Both the position numbers and the translations under genes were made by a program. Below, in pieces: positions 16,169 through 29,652 of a stretch of 64,000 nucleotides of DNA. Position 1 is the stretch's first letter; the number at the start of each line of letters is the position of its first letter. The notes below the pieces were generated by a model. The model saw only the letters and a program-made list of their open reading frames with translations. It was not told the origin of the DNA and did not search any database. Source of the DNA: CSP1-5 sp964558395 (lineage in GTDB: Bacteria; Methylomirabilota; Methylomirabilia; Methylomirabilales; CSP1-5); contig CAZLDS010000007.1 in NCBI GenBank assembly GCA_964558395.1, positions 19,900 to 83,899 of the forward strand, read 5' to 3'.

Positions 16169-17182
16169 ATGACAAATGATGCGAGAGATCGGTCCTGGCG
16201 GACGGCTGTAGCCAAGTATCAGCGTTCCGATCTGTGGCGCAGTTCGTGGCAGGTCGCCAACACGTTCATCCCCTATTTCCTCGTGTGGTATCTGATGTAT
16301 CGCAGCCTGGCTGTCTCGTATTGGATCACGCTCGCGTTGTCGGTGCTCGCAGCAGGCTTTTTGACACGCATCTTTATCATCTTTCATGACTGTGGACATG
16401 GGGCCTTTTTCAAGTCCCAGAAAGCCAATGATATTTTAGGATTTATCACCGGTGTCTTAACACTGTCGCCTTATTACGGCTGGCGACACGAACATGCGGT
16501 ACACCATGCCACGGCCGGCGATCTGGACCGACGCGGTATTGGAGATATCTGGACGTTAACAGTCAGGGAATATCTGGCCTTGCCGCCCAAGAAACGACTG
16601 TGCTATCGGGTCTACCGTAATCCGCTCGTCCTGTTTTTTCTCGGGCCTCTTTTCCTCTTCCTGATTTGGCACCGCGTACCGGGCCGTGCCGGGAGTAAGC
16701 GAGAACGCCACAGCGTGTATTGGACGAATCTGGCCCTCGCAGCCATTATAGCGGTGATGAGTGTCACCATTGGAATCAAGGCATTCTTCATGGTCCAGTT
16801 CCCGATCGTCGTGATTGCGAGCGCGGCGGGAGTGTGGCTTTTCTATGTGCAGCATCAGTACGAGGGAGTCTACTGGGAGCGCCACGAGGATTGGGATTAC
16901 GTGAGTGTGGCCTTACAGGGCAGTTCATTTTATAAACTACCCAGGATTCTGCAGTGGTTCACGGGCAACATAGGGTTCCACCATGTTCATCACCTAAGCC
17001 CTCGCATCCCCAATTATTACCTGGAAAAGTGCCACAATGAGAATCCGATGTTCCACCAAGTGAAGTCGATTGGTCTATGTGAGAGTTTTAAATCGCTGTC
17101 CTTTCGTCTCTGGGACGAAGATCAACATCAGTTGGTCGGATTCGACCACCTTAAAACGCTTCAAGGCCAACACGCCTCATAG
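16169..17182 (+). CDS. Membrane fatty acid desaturase
   Basis: A 337-residue integral membrane protein with the three histidine boxes of acyl-lipid desaturases: HDCGHG (about residue 72), HEHAVHH (about 109-115) and HHVHH (about 278-282). These bind the di-iron centre that inserts a double bond with O2. Hydrophobic segments flank the boxes as expected. The start ATG at 16169 is chosen over 16151 because GAGGAGAAAGC precedes it. The enzyme implies access to oxygen, or intracellular oxygen production. It is a single-gene unit with its own promoter candidate. Regioselectivity cannot be told from sequence. Confidence 0.9.
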   Translation: MTNDARDRSWRTAVAKYQRSDLWRSSWQVANTFIPYFLVWYLMYRSLAVSYWITLALSVLAAGFLTRIFIIFHDCGHGAFFKSQKANDILGFITGVLTLSPYYGWRHEHAVHHATAGDLDRRGIGDIWTLTVREYLALPPKKRLCYRVYRNPLVLFFLGPLFLFLIWHRVPGRAGSKRERHSVYWTNLALAAIIAVMSVTIGIKAFFMVQFPIVVIASAAGVWLFYVQHQYEGVYWERHEDWDYVSVALQGSSFYKLPRILQWFTGNIGFHHVHHLSPRIPNYYLEKCHNENPMFHQVKSIGLCESFKSLSFRLWDEDQHQLVGFDHLKTLQGQHAS

Positions 17183-17304
17183 AATCACCCTGCCACATTC
17201 TGCTGTTCGTCCGCCTTTTAGCCTACCCTGCGAACGCGACAGGGAAATGCCAGCATTTGCGGATGCTGAGGTCTTGCTTGTCAGGCTCGGCTGAAAGACT
17301 AGGA

Positions 17305-17859
17305 TCAGATCGAGTTTTTGAGGAGATATTGGCGCAATCGGTCGGCGTGCACACGGGCACCGGGAAGGTGGGGATTGACCTTGAGGGCCGCCTCGAAGGC
17401 CTTCAGTGCGGCCAGATCGTCGCCGACGGCGAGGTAGATGAGGCCGAGGCCCGAGAGGGCCCCGAAATGTCGCGGTTCGAGGGTGAGGGTGCGTTCGACA
17501 TCGCGCACTGATGCCTCATACTCCCCCATCAGGTAATAGACCGTGGCCCGCTTGTTCCACCCCTCGGCGAAGTCGGGCTCGGTCTCTACGACCTTATCAA
17601 AGACAGCAAGTGCCTCCTCATAGTGACGGCGGGACATTGCGGCAACACCCTCAGTCATCAACGCATCGACGACGGCGCTGTCTGACTGTCCCCAGATGAC
17701 CCAGATCTGGTGCGTAAGGGCCGCCGCCTCGGCCTCGCTATCTGTCGCCTTGAGGCGGTCAAACAGAACGTTCAGGCGCCCGTCGGTCTGGCTCGCAAAG
17801 GTGATGGCCGCCAGCGATGTCACTAGGACCAGAACTATCGATCCAATAATACGGACCAT
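17305..17859 (-). CDS. Exported TPR-repeat protein
   Basis: A 184-residue protein with a signal peptide or signal anchor (VRIIGSIVLVLVTSLAAITF) and three tetratricopeptide repeats in the C-terminal two thirds (AMSRRHYEEALAVFDKVVE, WNKRATVYYLMGEYEASV, LSGLGLIYLAVGDDLAALKA). TPR domains hold protein partners; no enzyme domain is present. A GGGAG ribosome site precedes the ATG. The gene is divergent from the small gene at 18086, and convergent with the desaturase gene. Confidence 0.8.
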   Translation of the reverse strand: MVRIIGSIVLVLVTSLAAITFASQTDGRLNVLFDRLKATDSEAEAAALTHQIWVIWGQSDSAVVDALMTEGVAAMSRRHYEEALAVFDKVVETEPDFAEGWNKRATVYYLMGEYEASVRDVERTLTLEPRHFGALSGLGLIYLAVGDDLAALKAFEAALKVNPHLPGARVHADRLRQYLLKNSI

Positions 17860-17941
17860 GCGTTCAACTCCCGATTTATCCGTTTGTCAGCAACGAAGAC
17901 GTTTCCCGCTTTTGGCGTTTGAATGAGTGATTGAAAGTGCC

Positions 17942-17970
17942 TTGCGGTCCTTTCAAATTATCCTTATCAT
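17942..17970 (+). promoter_or_regulatory. Candidate promoter for the small gene at 18086
   Basis: TTGCGG (17942-17947), 17-nt spacer, TATCAT (17965-17970). The -10 matches 5 of 6 bases; the -35 is weak. Confidence 0.35.
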
Positions 17971-18085
17971 GGGAGCCATAAATTCGTACAAGTGGAGCCG
18001 GCCCATCCAGCGTAAAACGAGAAGCGGGGCCCAATCGTACTGAGAACGGCCATAGACGTCTTCCAAGCCGTGGAAGGGGGAAGCG

Positions 18086-18265
18086 ATGGCTAGCGAGGAA
18101 ACCCGTCGGCTGCTCAAAGTCTTCGGAATCGCCGTCACTGATTTCGAGGATGCGGTGACGCAGGGTGCGCCGCCCCAAGATGTGTCCAAGGCAGAAGCGG
18201 AGGTCCGCACCCGCCTCCGGGAGGTCACGGCGCTCATCGAACGCCTCTATAGTCAGCGAAAGTAA
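18086..18265 (+). CDS. Small helical protein of 59 residues, unknown
   Basis: An ATG frame preceded by GGAAGGGGGAAGCG, a strong ribosome site. The product starts MASEETRRLLKVFGIAVTDF and continues as one or two amphipathic helices with a regular charge pattern (EVRTRLREVTALIERLYSQ). It has no Cys and no membrane segment. Its size, ribosome site and upstream promoter candidate favour a real gene. Function is not known. Confidence 0.55.
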   Translation: MASEETRRLLKVFGIAVTDFEDAVTQGAPPQDVSKAEAEVRTRLREVTALIERLYSQRK

Positions 18266-18347
18266 TCAGGCAACGCGTGACCCGGGATTGCCCTGGGTCG
18301 AGCGAAGTCAAGCATGCCGACTAAACCCTTGGGATAACTCGCCGGTC

Positions 18348-18803
18348 TCAACCTGTGCCTGTATGTGGGGATCTCGGATCAGTGGATTCTTGAGGAGCAA
18401 AGATCGTTATTGTTTCCCCTGTCGTTTCCTCTATGATCTCCACACCTTCTTTTTGCAGGAAGTCCTCCTGATCCCTAGTGAGCTTCATGAGCCTGTCTCC
18501 AGATCTTCGTAAAAGCAGCATACTGGCCCGCAAATCAAAGGTCGGTTCCGCCCGTAAGTGCGGTCGATTCTTGTCGAAAGTGAGAATGGCACTTTTGAAT
18601 TCCTCGGGCACTGGCTGGAGAGATTTGTTTAACAAGATGATTTCCGCGCTATATTCTGGGGCAATCTCCTGAAAACTCCCGACGTATGTGTTGTCTCTCC
18701 ACTCAATGAATGCAGGAATTCCGGGCGGATTTTGCCTCAGCATCCGTTCCTTTTCCGCCGCCAAGTATCTGATCAGACCAAAGACGTCTGGTGGGTGATT
18801 CAT
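18348..18803 (-). CDS. Hypothetical protein
   Basis: A 151-residue soluble protein, not recognised. It is mixed alpha/beta and starts MNHPPDVFGLIRYL. The start was taken at ATG 18803, as the upstream TTG lacks support; no clear ribosome site is visible, so the start is uncertain. There is no signal peptide. It lies in a cluster of small unknown genes (17.3-19.3 kb) on both strands. Confidence 0.5.
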   Translation of the reverse strand: MNHPPDVFGLIRYLAAEKERMLRQNPPGIPAFIEWRDNTYVGSFQEIAPEYSAEIILLNKSLQPVPEEFKSAILTFDKNRPHLRAEPTFDLRASMLLLRRSGDRLMKLTRDQEDFLQKEGVEIIEETTGETITIFAPQESTDPRSPHTGTG

Positions 18804-18909
18804 TCGCTCGAGCCCCAACTACCCGGATCAGTGGCCACGCGAAGTGATCAACTCCAGGAGGGGGGATAAAGTATAGAGCACCGTTCGCCTGAGTGAAACC
18901 CCGGAGGGA

Positions 18910-19248
18910 TCAGGAGCATCCCGGACCCTTTACTTCGCTTTGAGCGGTGCCGTCAGGCACGAGGCTCGCCAGGAATCCGGTGGGGTCAGCCCGGTATTGA
19001 TCGAGGAACTCCTGCAGCTGCTTCAATACCTTCTCTCGAGTCGAGAGCTTGTACCAGTACAACCGAATGGGGCCGACCAGCTTGAGATAGTAATGGTTCC
19101 CTGCGTCGTACTGGGCCGAACAGGCACCAGGGTTCCTCGCGACCCGAAGCTGATCTCCAAAGGCCTCCGCGTACTGGGCAAGCAGTGACTCTTCGTAAAG
19201 GTCCTGGGGGATTTCGGGAAATCTGGCAACCAGTTCTTGAACGGTCAT
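18910..19248 (-). CDS. Hypothetical protein
   Basis: A 112-residue protein with a GGGGAGGAAG ribosome site before its ATG, which supports it as a real gene. The sequence MTVQELVARFPEIPQDLYEE and a middle NHYYLKLVGPIRLYWYKLS suggest an alpha/beta fold. One internal and one terminal Cys are present. I do not recognise the family. It is divergent from the large DUF255-AKR gene, so the 184-bp gap probably holds both promoters. Confidence 0.6.
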   Translation of the reverse strand: MTVQELVARFPEIPQDLYEESLLAQYAEAFGDQLRVARNPGACSAQYDAGNHYYLKLVGPIRLYWYKLSTREKVLKQLQEFLDQYRADPTGFLASLVPDGTAQSEVKGPGCS

Positions 19249-19432
19249 GGAAATCTTCCTCCCCGGCTTGTTCAGACTTTGCGGTCATATCCACGATAGT
19301 CAGTTTTCAGTCGTCTGTCAACCTATCCTCAGCCCGGGGGACGCGGCCCTTGACACTCTCTGTCCCCTCCGTTAAGGTCAGACTTAGCGCAATGATATCC
19401 CTCCGACCAAGCGGACAATCAAGAGCACCGTC

Positions 19433-23071
<3,639 letters not shown>

Positions 23072-23088
23072 TCCTTGAACTCTATCGA

Positions 23089-23448
23089 TCACGCCTCACC
23101 CTCGCCTCCTTCAATCAGATCGGGGACGCGAAACAGGCGGTCTACGTCCCGATGGTTATAAAAGCCCACGGCCTCCCGTTGGATGATGAGATAACGACGA
23201 TATGTCATGGCCTTTTCCCGTAAGGCATTATACTCTTGGGTTAAGCCGCGGATCGTCTGAAGGATGGAGTCCCGTTCAAGCGAGGCTTCATCCAGTTTCC
23301 CCCGCAGGGTGTCGATCGTCTGCCTCAATTCATCCAGCTTCCGCAGAACCAGCTCTAACCGCTCGCCCGCCCTGCCCAAGGCCTCCGCCTTCTCGCGCTG
23401 AATCTCGGCCTGCAGCCTCTCGTACTCCCTAGAGAGCTCCTGGTCCAT
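23089..23448 (-). CDS. Coiled-coil protein, unknown function
   Basis: A 119-residue protein; residues about 5-85 are one long heptad-patterned helix (LSREYERLQAEIQREKAEAL, LRQTIDTLRGKLDEASLERD). The last 20 residues (DVDRLFRVPDLIEGGEGEA) may be a docking tail. I set the start at ATG 23448 (MDQELS) because the longer frame overlaps the PIG-L gene and its extra residues look non-coding. It lies 49 bp downstream of the PIG-L gene, same strand. Confidence 0.65.
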   Translation of the reverse strand: MDQELSREYERLQAEIQREKAEALGRAGERLELVLRKLDELRQTIDTLRGKLDEASLERDSILQTIRGLTQEYNALREKAMTYRRYLIIQREAVGFYNHRDVDRLFRVPDLIEGGEGEA

Positions 23449-23497
23449 TTCTGCGAAGCACCCCTGTGGCGCAATATTGGGGACGGCGATAAGCCAA

Positions 23498-24253
23498 CTA
23501 GCACGGCCCTGCATTGAAAAACTCAAGCTCGAACGCTTCTGCATACATATGCATTTGTAAATTACCCTGCGCAATTTCGCGGTTAACGCGCAACACGCGC
23601 TCGTCAAGGCCATGGTTCCTTGTATTGAAGTTCCGCTGCTGCTGGGATTCGTGAAACCGAATTAACTGCCCCTTCCATTCTGCATCTTTTTCCTCAAATA
23701 CAGTATACACATCGTGACGCATCCTGATTGTCTTAGGATCTCTATTGTAAAACGCTACAAGCGAATAACCTACCCCCTGGGCAATTCTTCGAAAGATAGA
23801 GTACGTCCTCTGATGTCCAATATTTGTGTCGTTGCCGTGAGGAAGAAAGACCATGTCCGGCCGTTTTCCTAGAAAGTGACCCCGAACGCGTCCAACATTT
23901 GCATCATTCTCAATGATGTGGCCCGCATGGTCTTCCTGAAGCCTCAGAAAGATCAGGGACGAATCTGGCAATCCAAAAAATTTACAGCTGTTCCTTTGTT
24001 CCTTTTCTCTTATCTCAGCTTTTGCTTTTCTGGTAGGAGGAGAGCAAAACTCATCCTCCACCCCACTGGCTCCGGAACTGAGGACTGCCACGTCTATGGG
24101 GTTTCCATTGTCCTTGAAAAAACGCATTGTTATAGCGATTTCATCAAAATCATCTGGGTGAGGGGCCAGAACCAAAATAGCGAGCTGCTTTGGCACTCGA
24201 AGTGAATGAAGAAAAACAGGCATTTCAGCTTTCAGGAAGTCTTTCATGTTCAT
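23498..24253 (-). CDS. PIG-L/LmbE-family N-deacetylase-like protein
   Basis: A 251-residue protein with the family's zinc and catalytic motif LAPHPDDFD (about residues 29-37), and PHGNDTNIGHQRT (about 138-150) supplying the third zinc ligand. The family removes acetyl from GlcNAc-type sugars (mycothiol, bacillithiol, lipid-linked sugars). A GGAGGGGTAATAT ribosome site precedes the ATG. Its DNA is visibly richer in A and T than its neighbours and its codon choice differs (AAA, AAT, ATA more frequent), consistent with transfer. No other bacillithiol or mycothiol genes are nearby, so the substrate is open. Confidence 0.83.
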   Translation of the reverse strand: MNMKDFLKAEMPVFLHSLRVPKQLAILVLAPHPDDFDEIAITMRFFKDNGNPIDVAVLSSGASGVEDEFCSPPTRKAKAEIREKEQRNSCKFFGLPDSSLIFLRLQEDHAGHIIENDANVGRVRGHFLGKRPDMVFLPHGNDTNIGHQRTYSIFRRIAQGVGYSLVAFYNRDPKTIRMRHDVYTVFEEKDAEWKGQLIRFHESQQQRNFNTRNHGLDERVLRVNREIAQGNLQMHMYAEAFELEFFNAGPC

Positions 24254-24376
24254 ATATTACCCCTCCGCCGGTCCATCGCCCGGAGCAAGAGCGTGACACG
24301 CAGAGGTTGACATGCTGGCTGAGACGCACCGAAGGAGCCCTTGGCCGTATCAAGTAGGACCCGTTGCGAGATCATT

Positions 24377-25159
24377 CTAAACTTTGCTATGCTCGGGTTT
24401 CCACTGGGAAGTGCCATCGGGGAGGGAAATCGGCGTGAAGTCGCCAAAGAGATGAGGGGCCTCTTTTTCCATAATCTCGGCCACTTTCCCGAAGATCATG
24501 CGGATCTCCACTTCGGCCCCGGGCTCTGTTCTGGCCTCGATCACCCAGCGGAGCGTCCTGGCATTGGCCGTCCAGATGATCGTAGTCGCTATCCCGTCGG
24601 GGGCAACTCGCCGCATGGCCGAGGTCAGCACCTTCTTCTCATGGAACGGTCGTACCTCGATTTCCAATACGTCCGCAAAGCGCTTTTGGGCCTCCTCACT
24701 TTTGCGGACGACCTCTTCGAAGATTGCGAACGCCTCGGGGTTCTCGCGGATCTCGCGGGGCACCCACATGGGGATCTCTGTCAGACGTACGAAGCGGAGG
24801 CTCTCTTGACTGATGGCGGTCCCGGCCCGATGCCGAACGAGTTCATGGGTGAAAACACGACTAACGTTAAAGAAGGCAAAAGTCCAGTTGGCGTGCTCAA
24901 TAACGCTGCCGTGCTTGACGGTCAAAATATTCTCCAGATAGACTTTGCTGCCCTCCCGGATTTTCGTAACGTTGGGATTTAAACCTGGCTCAAAGGAACG
25001 ATAGCAGGACCGTCCTGCCACCTCGATCAGCTTCTCTCCCGCCGAGGGTGCGTCGGTCTCCCAACCTGAAGCGCCCACCGCCTCAAGATACGCGGCAAGT
25101 CCCTCTTCGTTGACGGCGGGCCGCGCCAGGAGAAAAACCTGCGGTTCCACCTGCTTCAT
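24377..25159 (-). CDS. thyX: Flavin-dependent thymidylate synthase
   Basis: A 260-residue ThyX enzyme that makes dTMP from dUMP with FAD, NADPH and methylene-tetrahydrofolate. The signature RHRAGTAISQESLR (about 109-122) contains the RHRxxxxxxS ThyX motif. HGSVIEHANWTFAF and RVAPDGIATTI fit the family's other conserved blocks. A GGAGGCGAGG ribosome site precedes ATG 25159. The gene appears to stand alone; the downstream gap to the PIG-L gene is 123 bp. Confidence 0.93.
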   Translation of the reverse strand: MKQVEPQVFLLARPAVNEEGLAAYLEAVGASGWETDAPSAGEKLIEVAGRSCYRSFEPGLNPNVTKIREGSKVYLENILTVKHGSVIEHANWTFAFFNVSRVFTHELVRHRAGTAISQESLRFVRLTEIPMWVPREIRENPEAFAIFEEVVRKSEEAQKRFADVLEIEVRPFHEKKVLTSAMRRVAPDGIATTIIWTANARTLRWVIEARTEPGAEVEIRMIFGKVAEIMEKEAPHLFGDFTPISLPDGTSQWKPEHSKV

Positions 25160-25239
25160 CCTCGCCTCCGTTGGCAGCTATTGTGATGACTTGAACCTCG
25201 ACCCGTCAAGGGAAATATCTCCACGACTAGAGAGTAGCG

Positions 25240-25330
25240 CTCGGCAGTCCGCTGTCAGTTGTCAGCAACCGGATGAGAGACTAGAGCCTCGAGTTCAGAG
25301 TGTAGGCTCTCCGGTCTCCCGTCTCTGATG
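25240..25330. repeat. Heptamer-periodic degenerate repeat
   Basis: Units of 7 bp with drifting cores: GTCAGTT, GTCAGCA at the left, then GAGAGAC/TAGAGCC-like units, and TCCGGTC, TCCCGTC, TCTGATG at the right. It fills the gap between thyX and the membrane-protein gene. Confidence 0.6.
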
Positions 25331-25342
25331 GCCGACAGCTTC

Positions 25343-26137
25343 CTAAAAGGGAAGCGATGCCGTGACGAGGAGATAGCGCCCCAGAAACTCACCGAGAAAG
25401 ACGGTGATCACGGCAATGTAATAGAAGCCCGTGGCCGCCTGCACGTTGGGGAGACGCAGGCAGTTTAAGATCACGAGCGCGACAACCAAGGAGCCGCCGA
25501 TCCCGACCAGCATGCGACCAAAGAGGAGCGCCCAATGTTCCCCGAGCAGGCGGACCCATTCTCCCGCCAGGCCTCCCTGACCAAGACCATAGACCAACAG
25601 CGTGAAGAGCGCCGGGAGCGCCCCCTGCAGCAGAATCACCACGAAGAAGACATCGGAAACGCGCTTGATGAGCCGGAGGGGCAAGTGGGGCTCATTCAGA
25701 TACCGGTGCCCGAGCAACAATCCCATCAGGGCTACCCCTAGGATGAGGGCCGATGTCAGGGCATTCGTCGTTCCCATCATGATGCCCAACGACCCCGCCG
25801 CGGGGATGGGGTATCGCAAAACATCGACCACCAGAAGGGCCACCCCCGCGAGGACAGCCAGCCGATGAACGGACCCTGCTCCGGGACTCCCGGGCATAAA
25901 CGAGACCAACGTAAAGGCCAGCAACAGGACGAAAAAAAGGACGCTCAACCACAGAACAATCCCCCCTTGCCCCCATGACTTCCACAGGGCCAGCCCCTCG
26001 ACTGCGAGGAGGATCAGGCCACAGATCCGAAAAAATTGCCGGCTAATTGCCGCAGGAGGGATCAACAGAAGGGCCACCATGCCGCCGACCGCAACCTGGT
26101 GGAGGAAAAAGACGAAGGCCCGACCTAGATCATCCAT
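25343..26137 (-). CDS. Multi-pass membrane protein, unknown
   Basis: A 264-residue protein with seven or eight hydrophobic segments spread along its whole length. It begins MDDLGRAFVFFLHQVAVGGM; a His lies within the first membrane segment and HRYLNEPHLPLRLIK connects two middle segments. The general shape recalls haem- or quinone-binding anchor proteins, but no paired His pattern is certain, so I give no function. AAGGACG precedes the ATG. It ends next to a heptamer-periodic repeat and starts 69 bp downstream of thiC, which could include it in the thiamine-regulated transcript. Confidence 0.7.
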   Translation of the reverse strand: MDDLGRAFVFFLHQVAVGGMVALLLIPPAAISRQFFRICGLILLAVEGLALWKSWGQGGIVLWLSVLFFVLLLAFTLVSFMPGSPGAGSVHRLAVLAGVALLVVDVLRYPIPAAGSLGIMMGTTNALTSALILGVALMGLLLGHRYLNEPHLPLRLIKRVSDVFFVVILLQGALPALFTLLVYGLGQGGLAGEWVRLLGEHWALLFGRMLVGIGGSLVVALVILNCLRLPNVQAATGFYYIAVITVFLGEFLGRYLLVTASLPF

Positions 26138-26206
26138 CGTCCTTACGAACGAACGACCGGCGACAGGCAGTGAGTCTGACTGGTCGCGCCCGATCGGTGC
26201 CGTTCA

Positions 26207-28081
<1,875 letters not shown>

Positions 28082-28113
28082 GCTACCTCCTCAAAAAAAC
28101 GGCTCTTCCACCA

Positions 28114-28422
28114 CTAGGGCATTACAACAAGAACGTCCGCTCCTTCGACCTTCACAGGAAAGCTCACCACCGACACGGCCGGGTTCTTGACATTGTTCCC
28201 CGTGGTCACGTCATACCGCCAGCCGTGCCAGGGACAGGTGACAGTCGTGCCCTCCAGCCCCCCATCCCCGAGCGGCCCCCCTCTATGGAGACACGTATTG
28301 TGGATCGCATGGAATGTCCCATCCACGTTAAAGAGGGCGATATCCTGCCCTTCTGCATGTACGACTTTGCCCTGTCCGGGCGACAGATCATTGACCTCAG
28401 CGACCTTGACCACTTTCGCCAT
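28114..28422 (-). CDS. Rieske [2Fe-2S] ferredoxin in a thiamine-regulated operon
   Basis: A 102-residue soluble Rieske protein with cluster motifs CLHRGG (about residue 43) and CPWHGW (about 63), the two-Cys two-His set of Rieske ferredoxins. It has no signal or membrane helix, so it is cytoplasmic. The start ATG 28422 (MAKVVKVAEV) follows GGAGGCGGAAGCCC; the longer open frame upstream reads through the riboswitch terminator and is not translated. Being between the TPP riboswitch and thiC, it may supply electrons to ThiC's [4Fe-4S] cluster or to another thiamine step (inference). Confidence 0.88.
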   Translation of the reverse strand: MAKVVKVAEVNDLSPGQGKVVHAEGQDIALFNVDGTFHAIHNTCLHRGGPLGDGGLEGTTVTCPWHGWRYDVTTGNNVKNPAVSVVSFPVKVEGADVLVVMP

Positions 28423-28463
28423 GGGCTTCCGCCTCCCTCTCGCGGGCACGGATGCTGTCTGAG

Positions 28464-28501
28464 CAAAAAGAAAAGCGCCGGTGTCGTGGAGCCACCTGCG
28501 C
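28464..28501 (-). terminator. Riboswitch expression-platform terminator
   Basis: On the minus strand a hairpin GCGC-A-GGTG / CACC-G-GCGC (28501 to 28475) is followed by TTTTCTTTTT (28474-28465). It lies directly after the TPP aptamer and 42 nt before the Rieske start, the usual layout of a transcription-attenuating riboswitch. Confidence 0.8.
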
Positions 28502-28514
28502 CTCACTCGTTCCC

Positions 28515-28617
28515 TCTGGGATACACCTCCCTCCGCTGGCATTATCCAGATCAGGTGTAACGGTCGTCCCGGGACTAACGGGACCTCTCAGCCCGCCTCC
28601 GCGAGCTCCCGTGGTCT
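28515..28617 (-). promoter_or_regulatory. TPP riboswitch (THI element)
   Basis: The minus strand carries the conserved aptamer parts in order: CGGGAGCTCGCGG, GGCTGAGAGG, a variable stem with GTCCCGGGAC, then ACACCTGATCTGGATAATGC and CAGCGGAGGGAGG. The CTGAGA and CTGATCTGGATAATGCCAGCG blocks are diagnostic for TPP aptamers. It controls the downstream Rieske-thiC genes, acting with the terminator that follows. Confidence 0.95.
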
Positions 28618-28633
28618 TCTGAATTGTCGACTA

Positions 28634-28662
28634 TTTTTACCACACCCGTCCAGTTTTGTCAA
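28634..28662 (-). promoter_or_regulatory. Sigma70-type promoter for the thi operon
   Basis: TTGACA (28662-28657) and TAAAAA (28639-28634) with a 17-nt spacer on the minus strand. The predicted start of transcription falls about 7-10 nt before the riboswitch aptamer. Confidence 0.65.
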
Positions 28663-28764
28663 CTTCCACTTCACAAGCGTTTTTACCTCCTGACCAATAT
28701 TCTTTCCCGTGCTGCTGATCGGGAAGGCACGACCACGAGGGGGCTGAGGCCGACGCGGGTGAAC

Positions 28765-29580
28765 CTAAGAGAGGAGGACCCGAAGGGTGCGAAGACCCTC
28801 CCCAATTCTCGGACCGTACCATGACAGGAGCTTGCCGTCGACGAAGTGGACCCGACCGGTCCGAAGGGCCGGGATAACGGCTTCAAGGGGCTGGAAATCT
28901 ACTAGGTGTCTCGGACGGAATGGATACGGCTCGTCCGGGAGGATGATGACCTCTACCCCAAGATCTGCAACCTCTGCCAAAGAGATCGTGGGGTAACGGT
29001 CCTCTTTTTCGGCAAAGACATTTATTCCGCCACAGGTCCGGAGTACGTCATGTATATACGTATCTCCATTAATGGACATATATGGTTTGCGCCAAATCGG
29101 ACAAAAGACCGGCACCGATCTTTGTCTCGCGGCGTCTTTGGAAATTCCCTGATGGAAACTTTCGATTTCGAGAGCGATCGCGTCTGCCTTTTCCGCGGTC
29201 CCGGTCATGCGACCAAGATCCCGAATCATCGCAATGCCTTGTTCCACCGTCCGAGGATAGGTTGTGTAAACAGCAATCCCCATCGCCTCCAAGGTTTCCA
29301 CGTCCTCGCGGCGGTTCTCCTCGATATTGGCAAGAATCAAGTCGGGGCGGAGGAATCGGATTTTCGTGAGGTCTGGGTTCTTCTGTCCACCGACCTTGGG
29401 CTTTTCGGCAACCTTGATGGATGGCTCGGTGCAGTAACGGGTCACACCGACAATGCGGTCTTCGAGCCCCAACACAAAGAGGGTCTCGGTAATGCTCGGA
29501 ACCAGGGAGATGATCCGGGAGGGGAAAACGGGGACATTCACGCGCCTCCCCGTTGCATCCACAACTTCCATGGTGGCCAC
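28765..29580 (-). CDS. BtuF-like cobalamin/metal-chelate-binding protein without signal peptide
   Basis: A 271-residue protein of the BtuF/FecB periplasmic-binding fold (RIISLVPSITETLFVLGL near the start, VGGQKNPDLTKI, DLILANIEENRRED, then a second lobe). Relatives bind vitamin B12 or iron chelates outside the membrane for an ABC importer. Here the start (GTG 29580 after GGAGGGTG) gives no signal peptide and no lipobox, and no permease or ATPase gene is adjacent. It lies 72 bp downstream of a B12-type radical SAM gene. A cytoplasmic corrinoid-binding role is an inference worth testing. Confidence 0.78.
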   Translation of the reverse strand: MATMEVVDATGRRVNVPVFPSRIISLVPSITETLFVLGLEDRIVGVTRYCTEPSIKVAEKPKVGGQKNPDLTKIRFLRPDLILANIEENRREDVETLEAMGIAVYTTYPRTVEQGIAMIRDLGRMTGTAEKADAIALEIESFHQGISKDAARQRSVPVFCPIWRKPYMSINGDTYIHDVLRTCGGINVFAEKEDRYPTISLAEVADLGVEVIILPDEPYPFRPRHLVDFQPLEAVIPALRTGRVHFVDGKLLSWYGPRIGEGLRTLRVLLS

Positions 29581-29601
29581 AAACCGACACCCTCCGCGTC
29601 C

Positions 29602-29625
29602 CGAGGCGCCCCGAGGGGCGCCTCG
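29602..29625. repeat. Perfect 11-bp stem hairpin
   Basis: CGAGGCGCCCC and GGGGCGCCTCG pair completely around two bases. It lies between the radical SAM gene and the BtuF-like gene; on the minus strand the T-run precedes rather than follows it, so it is not a canonical terminator. Confidence 0.55.
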
Positions 29626-29652
29626 AAAAACCCGAAGGGAGGAGGGAATGCA

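Noticed and set aside
28423..28542. N-terminal extension of the Rieske protein
   Set aside because: Would be translated from inside the riboswitch and its terminator; the ribosome site favours 28422.
29602..29625. Hairpin as terminator of the radical SAM gene
   Set aside because: The T-run lies 5' of the stem on the transcribed strand, so it does not fit a Rho-independent terminator.
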